29,987 nucleotides of DNA from a virus. Shown piece after piece: positions 14,206 to 23,079 of this stretch. The notes under the pieces were generated by a model. The model had not been told where the DNA came from. It ran no database searches and worked only from the letters and a program-made list of their open reading frames with translations. The position numbers and the translations under genes are program-made. The number at the start of each line of letters is the position of its first letter. Position 1 is the stretch's first letter. Location: the IMG/VR virus record IMGVR_UViG_3300005618_000045, positions 1 through 29,987 of that record. The stretch is one strand, 5' to 3'.

Positions 14206-14798
14206 CATATTCACCCATAACTCCGCAGTCTCAACCCTCCCCAGCAGTTACACAAACGCAAATACAAACTAACTTTGCTCAATATGCTTTAAAATTCTTA
14301 GTAAATCATACTGCTTTAAATAAGAAAAATCAGGGGGATCATGAAAATGTTATCCTTGAAAAATTATCAGCTGATCCTGGTGTGGTTGAAGATCTGGTAG
14401 CTTTATATGCAAAAAATGCAACATCAAAGTCGGGGACCGAGCCACAATTATTTGCTCAAATAAAGAAATTCCTACCGACATCAAATGATCCCAATGATGC
14501 CGATAATCTTGGTATGCAATTGACGCAAAGTGTTGTAAATATTGTAGGTCCTAATCAATTCCAAAGTTTCCTGCCTGGTAATTTCATGTTGTATTTTGGA
14601 ACGGTCACGGCAAACGGAACAGTAACTTTAATTCCTGCGCCTACGACGATTCACGTTGCAATAGCAATACCAAATAATATTACAAGCAGTATTCCAAGTT
14701 TGGTCAGCACAAGTATTACAGGCAATGCAACATTTGATATATTTTCAAATGCAAGCGGTGTTTTTTCTTTTACCTGGATAGCAATAGCCACGGCTTAA
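14202..14798 (+). CDS. Tandem paralogue 3 of a tail/fibre-type protein
   Basis: A 198-residue protein. It repeats the scheme Q-T-N-F-A-Q-Y-A-L-K-F-L-V-N-H-T-A-L, G-D-H-E-N-V-I-L, L-Y-A-K-N, F-L-P-G-N-F-M-L-Y-F-G-T-V and a final W-I-A-I-A. It overlaps the preceding gene by ATGA and is followed 3 bases later by the large tail gene. The three genes may form a hetero-oligomeric ring or fibre; this is inference from tandem duplication. Confidence 0.65.
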   Translation: MTYSPITPQSQPSPAVTQTQIQTNFAQYALKFLVNHTALNKKNQGDHENVILEKLSADPGVVEDLVALYAKNATSKSGTEPQLFAQIKKFLPTSNDPNDADNLGMQLTQSVVNIVGPNQFQSFLPGNFMLYFGTVTANGTVTLIPAPTTIHVAIAIPNNITSSIPSLVSTSITGNATFDIFSNASGVFSFTWIAIATA

Positions 14799-14801
14799 TA
14801 T

Positions 14802-17336
14802 ATGACAACACAACAATTTCTCATAGGTCCGATAACTGAAGGCGTAACAAAGAATACGAAGCCTTGGGCAACTCCTGAAGATAGCTTTGAAACTTTGCTT
14901 AATTCTTATCAGTTTCGTGGCAGGGTCGTTAAGAAAGGTGGATATAGCCTACTAGGTAAACTTGCTAATGGAACGCCTGTAATGGGGCTTAAAACGCGTG
15001 AGCAGTTCGGCATTAATATTCAAAGTTTGGTGGCATTTGATTTAACGACATCTTATGAATTTAATGGTACAATATTTGTACCTCTTGTTTTTTCAGGCAC
15101 TCTTACAACAGCACTTTGGAATGGTACAAATTCTGACTTCTTTTATACGGCTAATTATGCCAATGCTTTTTGGGCAACGAATAATAAGCCTGGTTTGCAT
15201 GGGTGGAATTTAGATCCTATAGGAACCTTTGCAGGATCGGCAGGGGTAGGAAATTTAGCAACAGTACAAGTTTTGGCTACTGGTAACAGCGTGCAGGTTG
15301 GGGATCAAGTTTATTTTCTTCATCTCGATACTGCTGTCTCTGGTAATGCAGCCATTTTAGCCACTGTCACAATTGCAGGAAATCCATTTACAGTTCAGGC
15401 AACAGGATTGAAGGCCACATCGACTTTTACTTGGACAAATGGAAATTCGGCGACAGGTATTGTTTTAGATGCTTCTAAAAACATTAGTGGTCAAGATGGA
15501 ATACGATATTATGGAGTACTCAGCAATGGAACTGGTTGGGCAAATTATAATCCTCCTATTGATCCTAATACTGCTCTATTGGGAGCGTTATTAATATTCC
15601 CTTATCGTGGATATCTTGTCTTTCTTAGCACCACTGAAGGCAATGAACAAGGTAATCAAACATTTACTAATAGGGCACGCTGGACACAAATTGGCACCCC
15701 ATATTATTCTTCTCCACAGCCAGTTTTTCCAAACGTACAAGGAATAGACGTTAATGCTGCTCGTGATGATCTTTTTGGAAGGGGTGGGGCGAACGATGCT
15801 CCGACTAATGAACCCATTGTTGGTGCTGCTTTTATACGTGATATATTGGTGGTTTATTTTTCTCGCTCTACTTGGCGTTTGCGTTTCGTTAACAATGCGC
15901 AAAATCCATTTGTATGGGAAAGAGTTAACGTCGAATTGGGTAGCGATTGCACAGGAAGTACGATCCCTTTTGACAAAGGATTAATGGCTATTGGAAATCG
16001 TGGTATTGTAATCAGTGATGGTAATGATACGCAGCGTTTCGACGAGAAAATACCTGATGAGATATTTCAAATAAGAGCTACTAACTTTGGTTTCAATAGA
16101 ATTCAAGGGATTAGGACTTTTAAGACTAGATTGAATTTTTGGACGATTCCAAGTGTGGAAAATCATGTTGGCACTTTCCCTGATAAAGTGCTAGTTTTTA
16201 ATTACGACACTAAGACTTGGGCTTTTTTCGATGATTGTTTCACTTGTTTCGGATACTTTTATCCTTCGAGTTCGGGGGAAACCTGGGCTGAGTTGACACA
16301 ACCTTGGTCAAATTATAGCGAATTGGCTTGGAATAGCGGTGTTTCTTCTGATGGTTTTGAGGAAGTTGTGGCTGGAAATCAGCAAGGTTATGTTTTTCTT
16401 TTGGAGCAGCCAACAAGTTTTAATGCTCCTTCGTTGACTATTTCCAATATTACTGCTGCTGATCCTGCTGTTTTCACTGTAACAGATAATAATTTGCCAA
16501 ATGGCACTTGGATACGTCTTTCGGGTATTATTGGAATTACCAGCGATGATGGCGTTTCTCTTAATGGTCGTAATTTCAAAATATCTAAAGCATTGACTAC
16601 AGACAATGATTTTACAATTAGTGAATTTGAGGCAATTAATGGAGGGACCGCAACAGGTACTACATATACTAATACAATTTCATATGTGCCCATTGTTCCA
16701 GGATCAGTGCAAATCAATGTAGGTACTCTTGTTTTTAAAGATACTTCTTTAAATGGAGTTTTGTTTGAAGCTAGTGCTCTGGGCACAGGCACTATTAATT
16801 ATACTACTGGGGCTATTTCTCTGACTTTCAATCCTGCAATCGGTGCCTCTGCGGTTGCGATTAGAGTTGTTTCTTATGCTGACGATCAAGGATTGGCGAT
16901 AGTGGCTACAACAGGGGTCTATACGCCAAATAGCGGGGAATTAGCGACTATTAGCAATCTTGGAATTCAAACTAAGTTTTTTAACTTCTTTAAGAATGCA
17001 TCTAGGGCAAGGTTAAGCAAGGTTGATTTTTACGTGAATACAACAAGTGCAGGTCAGGTCACATGTGATGTGCTTGCTGATTCAAGCGATGTTCCTGTAA
17101 ATACACCACTAAGCGATAATCCTCAATCTAACATTATATTGACAACAGAAAATCCATATCAAGTGGGTGGAGGACCTGAGACAATATACCGCCTATTCTG
17201 TGATGCGCAAGCTCAGACGTTGCAATTGAGTCTATACATGTCAGATGAGCAAATGGCGGTCAACGCCATAAATGAATCAGATTTTGAACTTTTGAATATG
17301 GTTATGAGCGTAAGGCCAGGAGGCAGGCTCGTATGA
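14802..17336 (+). CDS. Large tail hub/stabilisation-type protein (844 aa)
   Basis: An 844-residue beta-rich protein. The N-terminus resembles short-tail hub or 'stabilisation' proteins (P22 gp10 type): W-A-T-P-E-D-S-F-E-T-L-L-N, then G-R-V-V-K-K-G-G-Y near residue 43. An insert at about 545-615 (I-T-A-A-D-P-A-V-F-T-V-T, then L-N-G-R-N-F-K-I-S) looks like an FCCH-like domain. A second beta domain with G-T-I-N-Y-T-T-G-A-I-S follows. It is longer than P22 gp10 (about 470 residues), consistent with extra inserted domains. The 3' end overlaps the next start as ATGA. Tail role likely, precise family uncertain. Confidence 0.65.
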   Translation: MTTQQFLIGPITEGVTKNTKPWATPEDSFETLLNSYQFRGRVVKKGGYSLLGKLANGTPVMGLKTREQFGINIQSLVAFDLTTSYEFNGTIFVPLVFSGTLTTALWNGTNSDFFYTANYANAFWATNNKPGLHGWNLDPIGTFAGSAGVGNLATVQVLATGNSVQVGDQVYFLHLDTAVSGNAAILATVTIAGNPFTVQATGLKATSTFTWTNGNSATGIVLDASKNISGQDGIRYYGVLSNGTGWANYNPPIDPNTALLGALLIFPYRGYLVFLSTTEGNEQGNQTFTNRARWTQIGTPYYSSPQPVFPNVQGIDVNAARDDLFGRGGANDAPTNEPIVGAAFIRDILVVYFSRSTWRLRFVNNAQNPFVWERVNVELGSDCTGSTIPFDKGLMAIGNRGIVISDGNDTQRFDEKIPDEIFQIRATNFGFNRIQGIRTFKTRLNFWTIPSVENHVGTFPDKVLVFNYDTKTWAFFDDCFTCFGYFYPSSSGETWAELTQPWSNYSELAWNSGVSSDGFEEVVAGNQQGYVFLLEQPTSFNAPSLTISNITAADPAVFTVTDNNLPNGTWIRLSGIIGITSDDGVSLNGRNFKISKALTTDNDFTISEFEAINGGTATGTTYTNTISYVPIVPGSVQINVGTLVFKDTSLNGVLFEASALGTGTINYTTGAISLTFNPAIGASAVAIRVVSYADDQGLAIVATTGVYTPNSGELATISNLGIQTKFFNFFKNASRARLSKVDFYVNTTSAGQVTCDVLADSSDVPVNTPLSDNPQSNIILTTENPYQVGGGPETIYRLFCDAQAQTLQLSLYMSDEQMAVNAINESDFELLNMVMSVRPGGRLV

Positions 17337-17836
17337 CGACACCAACAAATCCTTCTAATCTTTTTTCGCCTTTTTTACCTACTACAGTTAATTTCCCTGA
17401 AGAAGAAGAACGTTTAAAGACCTTCTTGGTTGATACTTTTGCCCAATATGCGGATGTTGTTAATGACAAAACTATTGGTGCATTCACACAAGATACAGAG
17501 TCTTTTAATGGCGAAAAATGGGTTTACGATACTACGAATAAAATTCGTAATGGTTTCCAAGCAATAGCTAGAATTACAAGTTTTGTTCCTCAAACAATTC
17601 CTTTACCTATAAATGATGTAAATCCTCAATTAATAATGACTCATGTATACGGAACAGCAAGTTTACCTTGTACAGCCGTGGGAGCAAATGATGGTGTATA
17701 CTTTAGTTTTTTTTCTCAGGGAGATGCGAGAATTCAATTTACTGTCTCCGATACTCAAATAAATATAACTACAAATGGAACGACAGCAGGATATCAGGGT
17801 TTTATAGTTTTAATGTATGTTCGTGATGGAATTTAA
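17333..17836 (+). CDS. Hypothetical tail-associated protein (167 aa)
   Basis: A 167-residue protein. The N-terminal segment N-F-P-E-E-E-E-R-L-K-T-F-L-V-D-T-F-A-Q-Y-A (shown in part) precedes D-K-T-I-G-A-F and a beta-rich C-terminus ending F-I-V-L-M-Y-V-R-D-G-I. The N-terminus resembles an attachment helix found on phage tail fibre subunits, and the rest could be a small beta-sandwich. Overlaps the large tail gene by ATGA. Unrecognised beyond that. Confidence 0.6.
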   Translation: MTTPTNPSNLFSPFLPTTVNFPEEEERLKTFLVDTFAQYADVVNDKTIGAFTQDTESFNGEKWVYDTTNKIRNGFQAIARITSFVPQTIPLPINDVNPQLIMTHVYGTASLPCTAVGANDGVYFSFFSQGDARIQFTVSDTQINITTNGTTAGYQGFIVLMYVRDGI

Positions 17837-17877
17837 CTCTATAAATGCTAATATGAAGAAAAAAATATGAGGTTAAT

Positions 17878-18411
17878 ATGGACCCAGCTACTATTTCAGC
17901 TATTATGGCAGCAATTGGACCTATACTTAGTGCATTCACAGGTAATCAAGGAAAAATGGGTTCTACATATAATAAAGGTCAGAAAAATCTTATTGATGAT
18001 ATTGTAAATCAAGTTAAAGGTATGGGACCTCAAGGAAATATAAACCAAAATCCTCAATTTCAGCAGGGACAAAATTGGTTAATGAGTTTATTTAATAATC
18101 CTGAATTTTTTAATAGCTTTGAAGCACCATTAAGAAGGGATTTCGAAGAGAATATAGGACCCGGAATAGCTAACAGATATGCTGGAATGGGTTCAGGTTC
18201 AACAGGTTCAACTGGGTTTCGCAATCAAATAGCTCGTGAAGGTGGCAATTTAGAAACAAATATCGCAGCTCTTAGAGGCGGTATGCAATCTCAGGCTATT
18301 CCTCAACTATTAGGATATGCTCAAACTCCATTTTCTAATTATCAAACTTTGTTGCAAAATGCCCTAACACCAACCCAGAACGTTTATCAACAATCGGGAA
18401 TAGGATTCTAA
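17878..18411 (+). CDS. Probable internal/ejection-type virion protein (177 aa)
   Basis: A 177-residue protein starting with a hydrophobic helix M-D-P-A-T-I-S-A-I-M-A-A-I-G-P-I-L-S-A-F (in part), then Gly/Gln/Asn-rich sequence with a G-S-G-S-T-G-S-T-G linker near residue 105. An N-terminal amphipathic or membrane-active helix plus a glutamine-rich body is typical of DNA-ejection proteins placed after tail genes in P22-like phages. No catalytic motif. The start has the ATGAGGTTA site. Role inferred. Confidence 0.5.
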   Translation: MDPATISAIMAAIGPILSAFTGNQGKMGSTYNKGQKNLIDDIVNQVKGMGPQGNINQNPQFQQGQNWLMSLFNNPEFFNSFEAPLRRDFEENIGPGIANRYAGMGSGSTGSTGFRNQIAREGGNLETNIAALRGGMQSQAIPQLLGYAQTPFSNYQTLLQNALTPTQNVYQQSGIGF

Positions 18412-18412
18412 T

Positions 18413-19813
18413 ATGGTTAGTATACTTCCTCCACAAATAACTCCGGGACAAGTATTAGGAAAAGCATTTTCACAATTGGGTCAAAATGCTCCTGAATTAT
18501 TAGAAAGAAGATATCAACGAGGTCAACTTCAGCAAAGTTTAGATGAAATTAAAAATCTAGCAAATACTCAAGGTACGAAACCTCTTGATTTGATACTATC
18601 AGCTATGAAAGCTGGTGCTGGTATTCCTGGAAGCGAACGTTATTTAGGTCAACTTATTCCTGAATTAGCCAAGTTTGCTCAAGCTGGAGTGTCTCAAAAT
18701 ATTCCTGTTGCTGGTGAACAACAAAGATCTAGAGAGCCAATGCAACAAGTTCAAGGTAATCAACAACAATTACCTAATTTCTTAAATCAACAAGAACAAT
18801 CTTCTCAATTTTTTCCTACAAATTTAGGTCCTCAAGGTGGTCCTGGTAATTTGCCTCGACCTGCTACTACGGGAGAAATTAGACCTATACCAAATCGTGG
18901 TGAACAAATTTCACAGGCAAGAGATTTAGCTAAACAATCTACAGATGCAGGTATACCATTAACTGTCCCACAAGCTTTGGAACAAATTAAAGCTCAGGTT
19001 GAGGAAGATAAAGCTCATAATGATTTGATTGAGAAAGAAAGACAACAAAGAGTTACTTCACAACAAGAATACGGTCAAAGAGCTGCTAATGAATTATTAA
19101 AACAAATTCCTAATGCAACATCTGAACAACAAGCAATATTTCAGAAATATGGTGAACAAGAAGCATCGAAAGGAAAAAGTGAAGCAGATATAAATCGTTC
19201 GATTGCAAAAAAAGTTGAACAATTTAAAAATTCAATGGCAAATGTGAAAAAAGAATTATCAGCCCCAAGATTGCAAAATAGATTAACAAGAGCATTTGAA
19301 GGGACATATAAAGATATTGAACAGGCTTCAAATGATTTAAGATCTCATCTTAAACCTATTTTAGATTTAGGATTATATGACACTGCTAGGAGTCTATTGA
19401 CAGATCTTGGTTATTACCCAGAAGAAAGAGAAGCTATAATTAATCCATTAAGTGAACATGAAAAGACAGTTTTAAATAAAGTTCCAAAAGCTATTAGACA
19501 AGAAAAATTTGCTTTTGGTTCTCCTAAAACTTTATATCCTCGCTATGATTATGCACCTAATCAACTACAAAATATTCAAGAAGGATTAAAGGATTTAAAA
19601 CAAGCTGATCCAAATTTTAGTTTAGTTTTGGCAAGAAAAGCTTTTGAGGACAAAGGTTATGATTGGCGTATGTTCAAAGATGCTTTTAATGCACTAGAAG
19701 AAGAAGGTTTTGAATTAACAGATGATCAAAAAATTCAAAAAGGGAATTTAGATACACCTCCTTTAAATGATCTTCAAAGACTACTTCAAAGTGTTAATTT
19801 AATAGGTAGATAA
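18413..19813 (+). CDS. Gln-rich probable ejection protein (466 aa)
   Basis: A 466-residue, Gln/Lys-rich, largely helical protein. The first part holds Pro/Gln-rich disordered sequence (N-Q-Q-Q-L-P, Q-Q-E-Q-S-S), followed by long charged helices with coiled-coil character (about 190-300), and a C-terminal half with D-L-G-L-Y-D-T-A-R-S-L-L. It sits between the 177-aa and 413-aa genes with nearly no spacing (1 base, then an overlapping TAATG). Such trios in short-tailed phages usually encode internal proteins that leave with the DNA. No lytic domain is seen. Confidence 0.5.
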   Translation: MVSILPPQITPGQVLGKAFSQLGQNAPELLERRYQRGQLQQSLDEIKNLANTQGTKPLDLILSAMKAGAGIPGSERYLGQLIPELAKFAQAGVSQNIPVAGEQQRSREPMQQVQGNQQQLPNFLNQQEQSSQFFPTNLGPQGGPGNLPRPATTGEIRPIPNRGEQISQARDLAKQSTDAGIPLTVPQALEQIKAQVEEDKAHNDLIEKERQQRVTSQQEYGQRAANELLKQIPNATSEQQAIFQKYGEQEASKGKSEADINRSIAKKVEQFKNSMANVKKELSAPRLQNRLTRAFEGTYKDIEQASNDLRSHLKPILDLGLYDTARSLLTDLGYYPEEREAIINPLSEHEKTVLNKVPKAIRQEKFAFGSPKTLYPRYDYAPNQLQNIQEGLKDLKQADPNFSLVLARKAFEDKGYDWRMFKDAFNALEEEGFELTDDQKIQKGNLDTPPLNDLQRLLQSVNLIGR

Positions 19814-21054
19814 TGATATCACAAATTTCCAATGCTTTATCTAAAGGATTTACTTCAAAACAAATAATTGATTTTTTGATTAAGAAATTTCCTGAACATT
19901 CAGATAAAATAAAAACAGCCTTAGCTTCTGGATATACAGTAGATAAAATATTGAAGTATTTAGGAGGAGGAAGAAAATCAATTAATCGAGATTTACAACC
20001 TCAAACAGAATATGAAAAAACACTTGGAACCGATATTCAAAGAAAAGAAAATGTAAATAAGGGAGCATTAACAGGAGCTGCATTAGCTGCAACATCTTTG
20101 GCTGCCCCTATGGCAGCACAAGCACTTCAAAGAGCAATTCCATCTAATTTGACTTCCATAATACCACAGTTAGCACAGTCGATCCAACCGCAAGCACCCC
20201 TAAGCAATACAATAAATTTATCAAGTCAGGGTCCACAACAACCTCCTATAGTTAATCAAACGCCAAGCAATATAGCACAGCCTCAGCAAGTTATGCAACC
20301 TGAAATAAATATTAACCCAAAGGAATATTTGGAGAAATTGGGCATAAAAGACAAGGTTGATGATTTACTAAAGCGTGGAAATAGCCCAGAGCAAGCAGCA
20401 GCAGCATTAGGCATGAAAGACGGGACTGGAAGGCTTAAGAGCGAAATTAATCCTGAATTGCTGGCAAATATTGATGCTTATTCGAAAGAACCTAAACAAG
20501 AAACAGCAATTGAAACGCCAAAAGAAATTAAACCAATTGCAAAAAATGAAACTGTAGTCTCTCCGCATGGCGTTGGTGAAATCATTACTTCTAGAAATGG
20601 AAAATCTATAATAGAAGTCGATGGAAAGAAACACCAAGTAGATGATAAGAGTTTGTTAAAACCTCCCAAAGAGGCCGCCGTTGAAGCTTTGGAATTGATT
20701 AAAGGTTTCACACCAGAAGAAATGCGATCTACTCACCATATGCTTAATGCATATGATGAAGGGGAGAAGAAAGCATTTTTCGTTTTCCATAATGGAAGTG
20801 CTTACGTTGTCGATGACATTTCTCCCGAAGAATATAAAGAACTTTCCGAAGAAATTGAGGCAGCAAAGACGACAGGAGAAACTATTATAGGAGAATGGGC
20901 TTCTGGCGAAGGTTCTCGCGGTGCTGGTTACAATAAAGTTGTTAAAGGTGTACGTAATAAAAAAGTGGTTCCTGAATTGAAAAAGAAATATAGAAAGCTT
21001 AAAGTAGGATATAATCTACTCGCAGAATGGCAAAGGCTCTTGAATGAAAAATAA
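19813..21054 (+). CDS. Probable ejection protein with KTSC-like C-terminal domain
   Basis: A 413-residue protein. Residues 1-55 hold two similar helical units (G-F-T-S-K-Q-I-I-D-F-L and G-Y-T-V-D-K-I-L-K-Y-L). Residues about 78-105 form an Ala-rich hydrophobic segment (A-L-T-G-A-A-L-A-A-T-S-L-A-A-P). The middle is Gln/Pro-rich. The C-terminal part has H-G-V-G-E-I-I-T-S-R-N-G-K-S (KOW/SH3-like beta hairpin) and F-V-F-H-N-G-S-A-Y-V-V-D-D-I-S-P-E-E-Y, like the small KTSC domain found in phage proteins. A membrane-active internal protein is plausible. Confidence 0.55.
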   Translation: MISQISNALSKGFTSKQIIDFLIKKFPEHSDKIKTALASGYTVDKILKYLGGGRKSINRDLQPQTEYEKTLGTDIQRKENVNKGALTGAALAATSLAAPMAAQALQRAIPSNLTSIIPQLAQSIQPQAPLSNTINLSSQGPQQPPIVNQTPSNIAQPQQVMQPEININPKEYLEKLGIKDKVDDLLKRGNSPEQAAAALGMKDGTGRLKSEINPELLANIDAYSKEPKQETAIETPKEIKPIAKNETVVSPHGVGEIITSRNGKSIIEVDGKKHQVDDKSLLKPPKEAAVEALELIKGFTPEEMRSTHHMLNAYDEGEKKAFFVFHNGSAYVVDDISPEEYKELSEEIEAAKTTGETIIGEWASGEGSRGAGYNKVVKGVRNKKVVPELKKKYRKLKVGYNLLAEWQRLLNEK

Positions 21055-21139
21055 TCTATCTAAGAATGAAATCAAACATCTAAATAAGCTATCTTGGATG
21101 ATGGAGCTTATCAAAAAGGCTAAAAAGAAAAAGAAGTGA
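21044..21139 (+). CDS. Tiny Lys-rich peptide (31 aa)
   Basis: A 31-residue basic frame ending in a K-K-A-K-K-K-K-K tail, starting 11 bases inside the end of the preceding gene and stopping one base before the stop of the convergent helicase gene. The two stops share the palindrome TGATCA. Tight packing and an open frame are the only support. It could be a real tiny protein or read-through noise. Confidence 0.4.
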   Translation: MKNNLSKNEIKHLNKLSWMMELIKKAKKKKK

Positions 21140-22789
21140 TCAAATTTCCATAATTCCAGTAAATTTATGATCTTCAAGATAAAGATTAATGGCTTTAATG
21201 ATTGCTTTTTCTTCAATTTCCATTTCTGCTTTTCGGGCTGATTTAATCGTGTTCCATTTTATTCCAAATTTTTCTAACATTAATCGTTGATATCTTGTGG
21301 TTGGTTCTAATTCTGAGGGATACCATCGACCTAATTTATTTACTGCCGAATAATGTTTGATTCCTCTAGGTATATCTTTTAGTGGTTGTGCTCCCATAGG
21401 AGTCATTGAAACATTAGGTTCATTCCAGACATAAAAAGATTTAAATTTTTCTTTCCAAAAAAGCATAGTTGCATACATGTTAAAATAATTTCCGCTTTCT
21501 CTATCTGACTTATAATTTGATTTTTGAATTTCATAGAAAGTGAATCCTTCAGTAAATGGAACGTAAAAGAAATTTTTAAATTTTACAATTCTTCTAAGTT
21601 TGCATTCATAAAATTCGAAAGGGGATACTCTAACATCCAAGATTTCAATATTTGGATTTCGGAAAAGATTTATATAATGTTTTTTTGCTTCTTCTACTGT
21701 TCTTTTTTGTTTTTCTGTAGAACTTTGAAAGGTAGATGTTTCATCTATATCTTCCCATTTCATCATTTTTGGATCATTGCTAGTGAATTCCAAAACAAAG
21801 CAATCATGTTTATCTTTATGATTTCTAAGTCCACGCCCAATCATTTGCTTATAAAGCACTGGTGATCTTGTTGGTCTAGCTAAAATTACTGATTGAATAG
21901 GAGGATGATCGAAACCTTCAGAAAGTTTTACAGCATTTGTAATAAATTCAATACGTCCTTGTTTGAGCATATTAAAAATGATTTCTAATGTTTTTTTTGG
22001 GGTTTTATAAGAAATTGAAATTGCTTTTCTTTTTTCAATACGTAACCTTTTAGCCAGTTCTTCGGCATGAGCAACAGAAGTACAAAAAACAATTGAAGGA
22101 TTTTTATTTAGATTTTTGCATCTTTCAACAACTAATGAATTAACAGAATCACAATTCATTACCTTATCTAATTGACTAATATCATAATCTCCTTGATGTG
22201 TATCAATTTCTTTTAAAGATTTTTCCATTTCAATGCGTAATCCATGAACTGGAACAATATATCCCAATTGCGTTGCTTCAGAAAGAGTCATTTTAAAGGA
22301 GTGGTCGAGAAATATTTTTCCAAGATGATCTTTATCTCCTCTCAAAGGAGTAGCAGTAAAACCAAACAATAACTTTTTATCTTCAAAAATTTTAAAATGT
22401 TTAAAAATACTTAAATACGAAGGAGCTGTTGCATGATGGGCTTCATCTACAATTATTAATTCAATATCTTCTGGAGAATATTTTTCAATATTTCTATTAA
22501 GACTTTGCACCATTGCAATATTTAGAAGGCCGAATTTTTCTTTTTTCTCGGAGTTAACCAAAAATATTTCTTCTTCCTTAAACCCGCAAAGTTTAGCTTT
22601 TTCATATGTTTGCTTTAGCAACTCCTCTCTATGAACTATTATTAATGTTTTTTTTGCATATTCTTTTGCTAAATGTAAGAATGTAATTGTTTTTCCTGTA
22701 CCTGTTGGCATGGAAATTAATTGTGAATGAGAAACATTATTTTTGCATGCATGCAATACATTTTTTTGATAATCATGGAGAGTAATCAT
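21140..22789 (-). CDS. SF2 DEAD/DEAH-type helicase with C-terminal extension
   Basis: A 549-residue helicase. Motif I G-T-G-K-T at residues 30-34, motif II D-E-A-H at 115-118, motif III T-A-T-P at 145-148, motif V E-G-F-D at 291-294 and motif VI Q-M-I-G-R-G-L-R at 315-322 are all intact, so it should be an active ATP-dependent DNA or RNA translocase of the UvsW/ResIII-like group. A 200-residue C-terminal part follows, with Y-Q-R-L-M-L-E-K-F-G-I near the end, a pattern seen in some phage helicases. It lies antisense to the late genes, behind an HTH gene at 22791. Likely an acquired cassette for replication, recombination or defence. Exact role open. Confidence 0.9.
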   Translation of the reverse strand: MITLHDYQKNVLHACKNNVSHSQLISMPTGTGKTITFLHLAKEYAKKTLIIVHREELLKQTYEKAKLCGFKEEEIFLVNSEKKEKFGLLNIAMVQSLNRNIEKYSPEDIELIIVDEAHHATAPSYLSIFKHFKIFEDKKLLFGFTATPLRGDKDHLGKIFLDHSFKMTLSEATQLGYIVPVHGLRIEMEKSLKEIDTHQGDYDISQLDKVMNCDSVNSLVVERCKNLNKNPSIVFCTSVAHAEELAKRLRIEKRKAISISYKTPKKTLEIIFNMLKQGRIEFITNAVKLSEGFDHPPIQSVILARPTRSPVLYKQMIGRGLRNHKDKHDCFVLEFTSNDPKMMKWEDIDETSTFQSSTEKQKRTVEEAKKHYINLFRNPNIEILDVRVSPFEFYECKLRRIVKFKNFFYVPFTEGFTFYEIQKSNYKSDRESGNYFNMYATMLFWKEKFKSFYVWNEPNVSMTPMGAQPLKDIPRGIKHYSAVNKLGRWYPSELEPTTRYQRLMLEKFGIKWNTIKSARKAEMEIEEKAIIKAINLYLEDHKFTGIMEI

Positions 22790-22790
22790 T

Positions 22791-22997
22791 TCATCCCTTG
22801 GCTTTATTAGCCAAAGACTTTATCAAAGACTCATGTATTGCATCAATACTTTTCTTAGAAATTCTATAAGGACTCTTTAATCCATTTCCAACTCTAATAG
22901 CAATCAAAAAACCTTTCTTTATGGCTCGTCGAATCGTTATCTCATGGACAGCAAAAATCACTGCTGTTTCTTTAATGCTGTAAAACTCTTGTTCCAT
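22791..22997 (-). CDS. Small excisionase/MerR-type HTH protein (68 aa)
   Basis: A 68-residue DNA-binding protein. Y-S-I-K-E-T-A-V-I-F-A-V-H-E-I-T-I-R-R-A-I-K-K-G (in part) is the winged helix-turn-helix of excisionase/AlpA/MerR-like domains. A basic stretch and S-K-K-S-I-D-A-I follow. I choose the ATG at 22997 over a TTG at 23006. The stop lies one base before the helicase start, so the two form a cassette in one transcript. A palindrome at 23008-23021 lies right upstream and could be its operator. Probably a regulator of this cassette or of lysis/lysogeny choice. Confidence 0.8.
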   Translation of the reverse strand: MEQEFYSIKETAVIFAVHEITIRRAIKKGFLIAIRVGNGLKSPYRISKKSIDAIHESLIKSLANKAKG

Positions 22998-23007
22998 AGA
23001 GATCAAT

Positions 23008-23021
23008 CTTGATTAATCAAG
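23008..23021. promoter_or_regulatory. 14-bp perfect palindrome between divergent genes
   Basis: CTTGATTAATCAAG is a perfect palindrome in the divergent spacer between the HTH gene (start 22997, - strand) and the fibre gene (start 23080, + strand). Its position and symmetry suit an operator bound by a dimeric HTH protein that could control both directions. The AT-rich spacer around it holds only weak promoter-like matches. Confidence 0.5.
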
Positions 23022-23079
23022 AAAATTGTATTGATATTGTGATAGTGACATATTAAGGCTTCTTATACAAGGAGTATTT

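Noticed and set aside
21524-21865. A + strand frame of 113 aa
   Set aside because: It lies inside the helicase gene on the other strand, has no ribosome site and a Phe/Ile-rich shadow composition.
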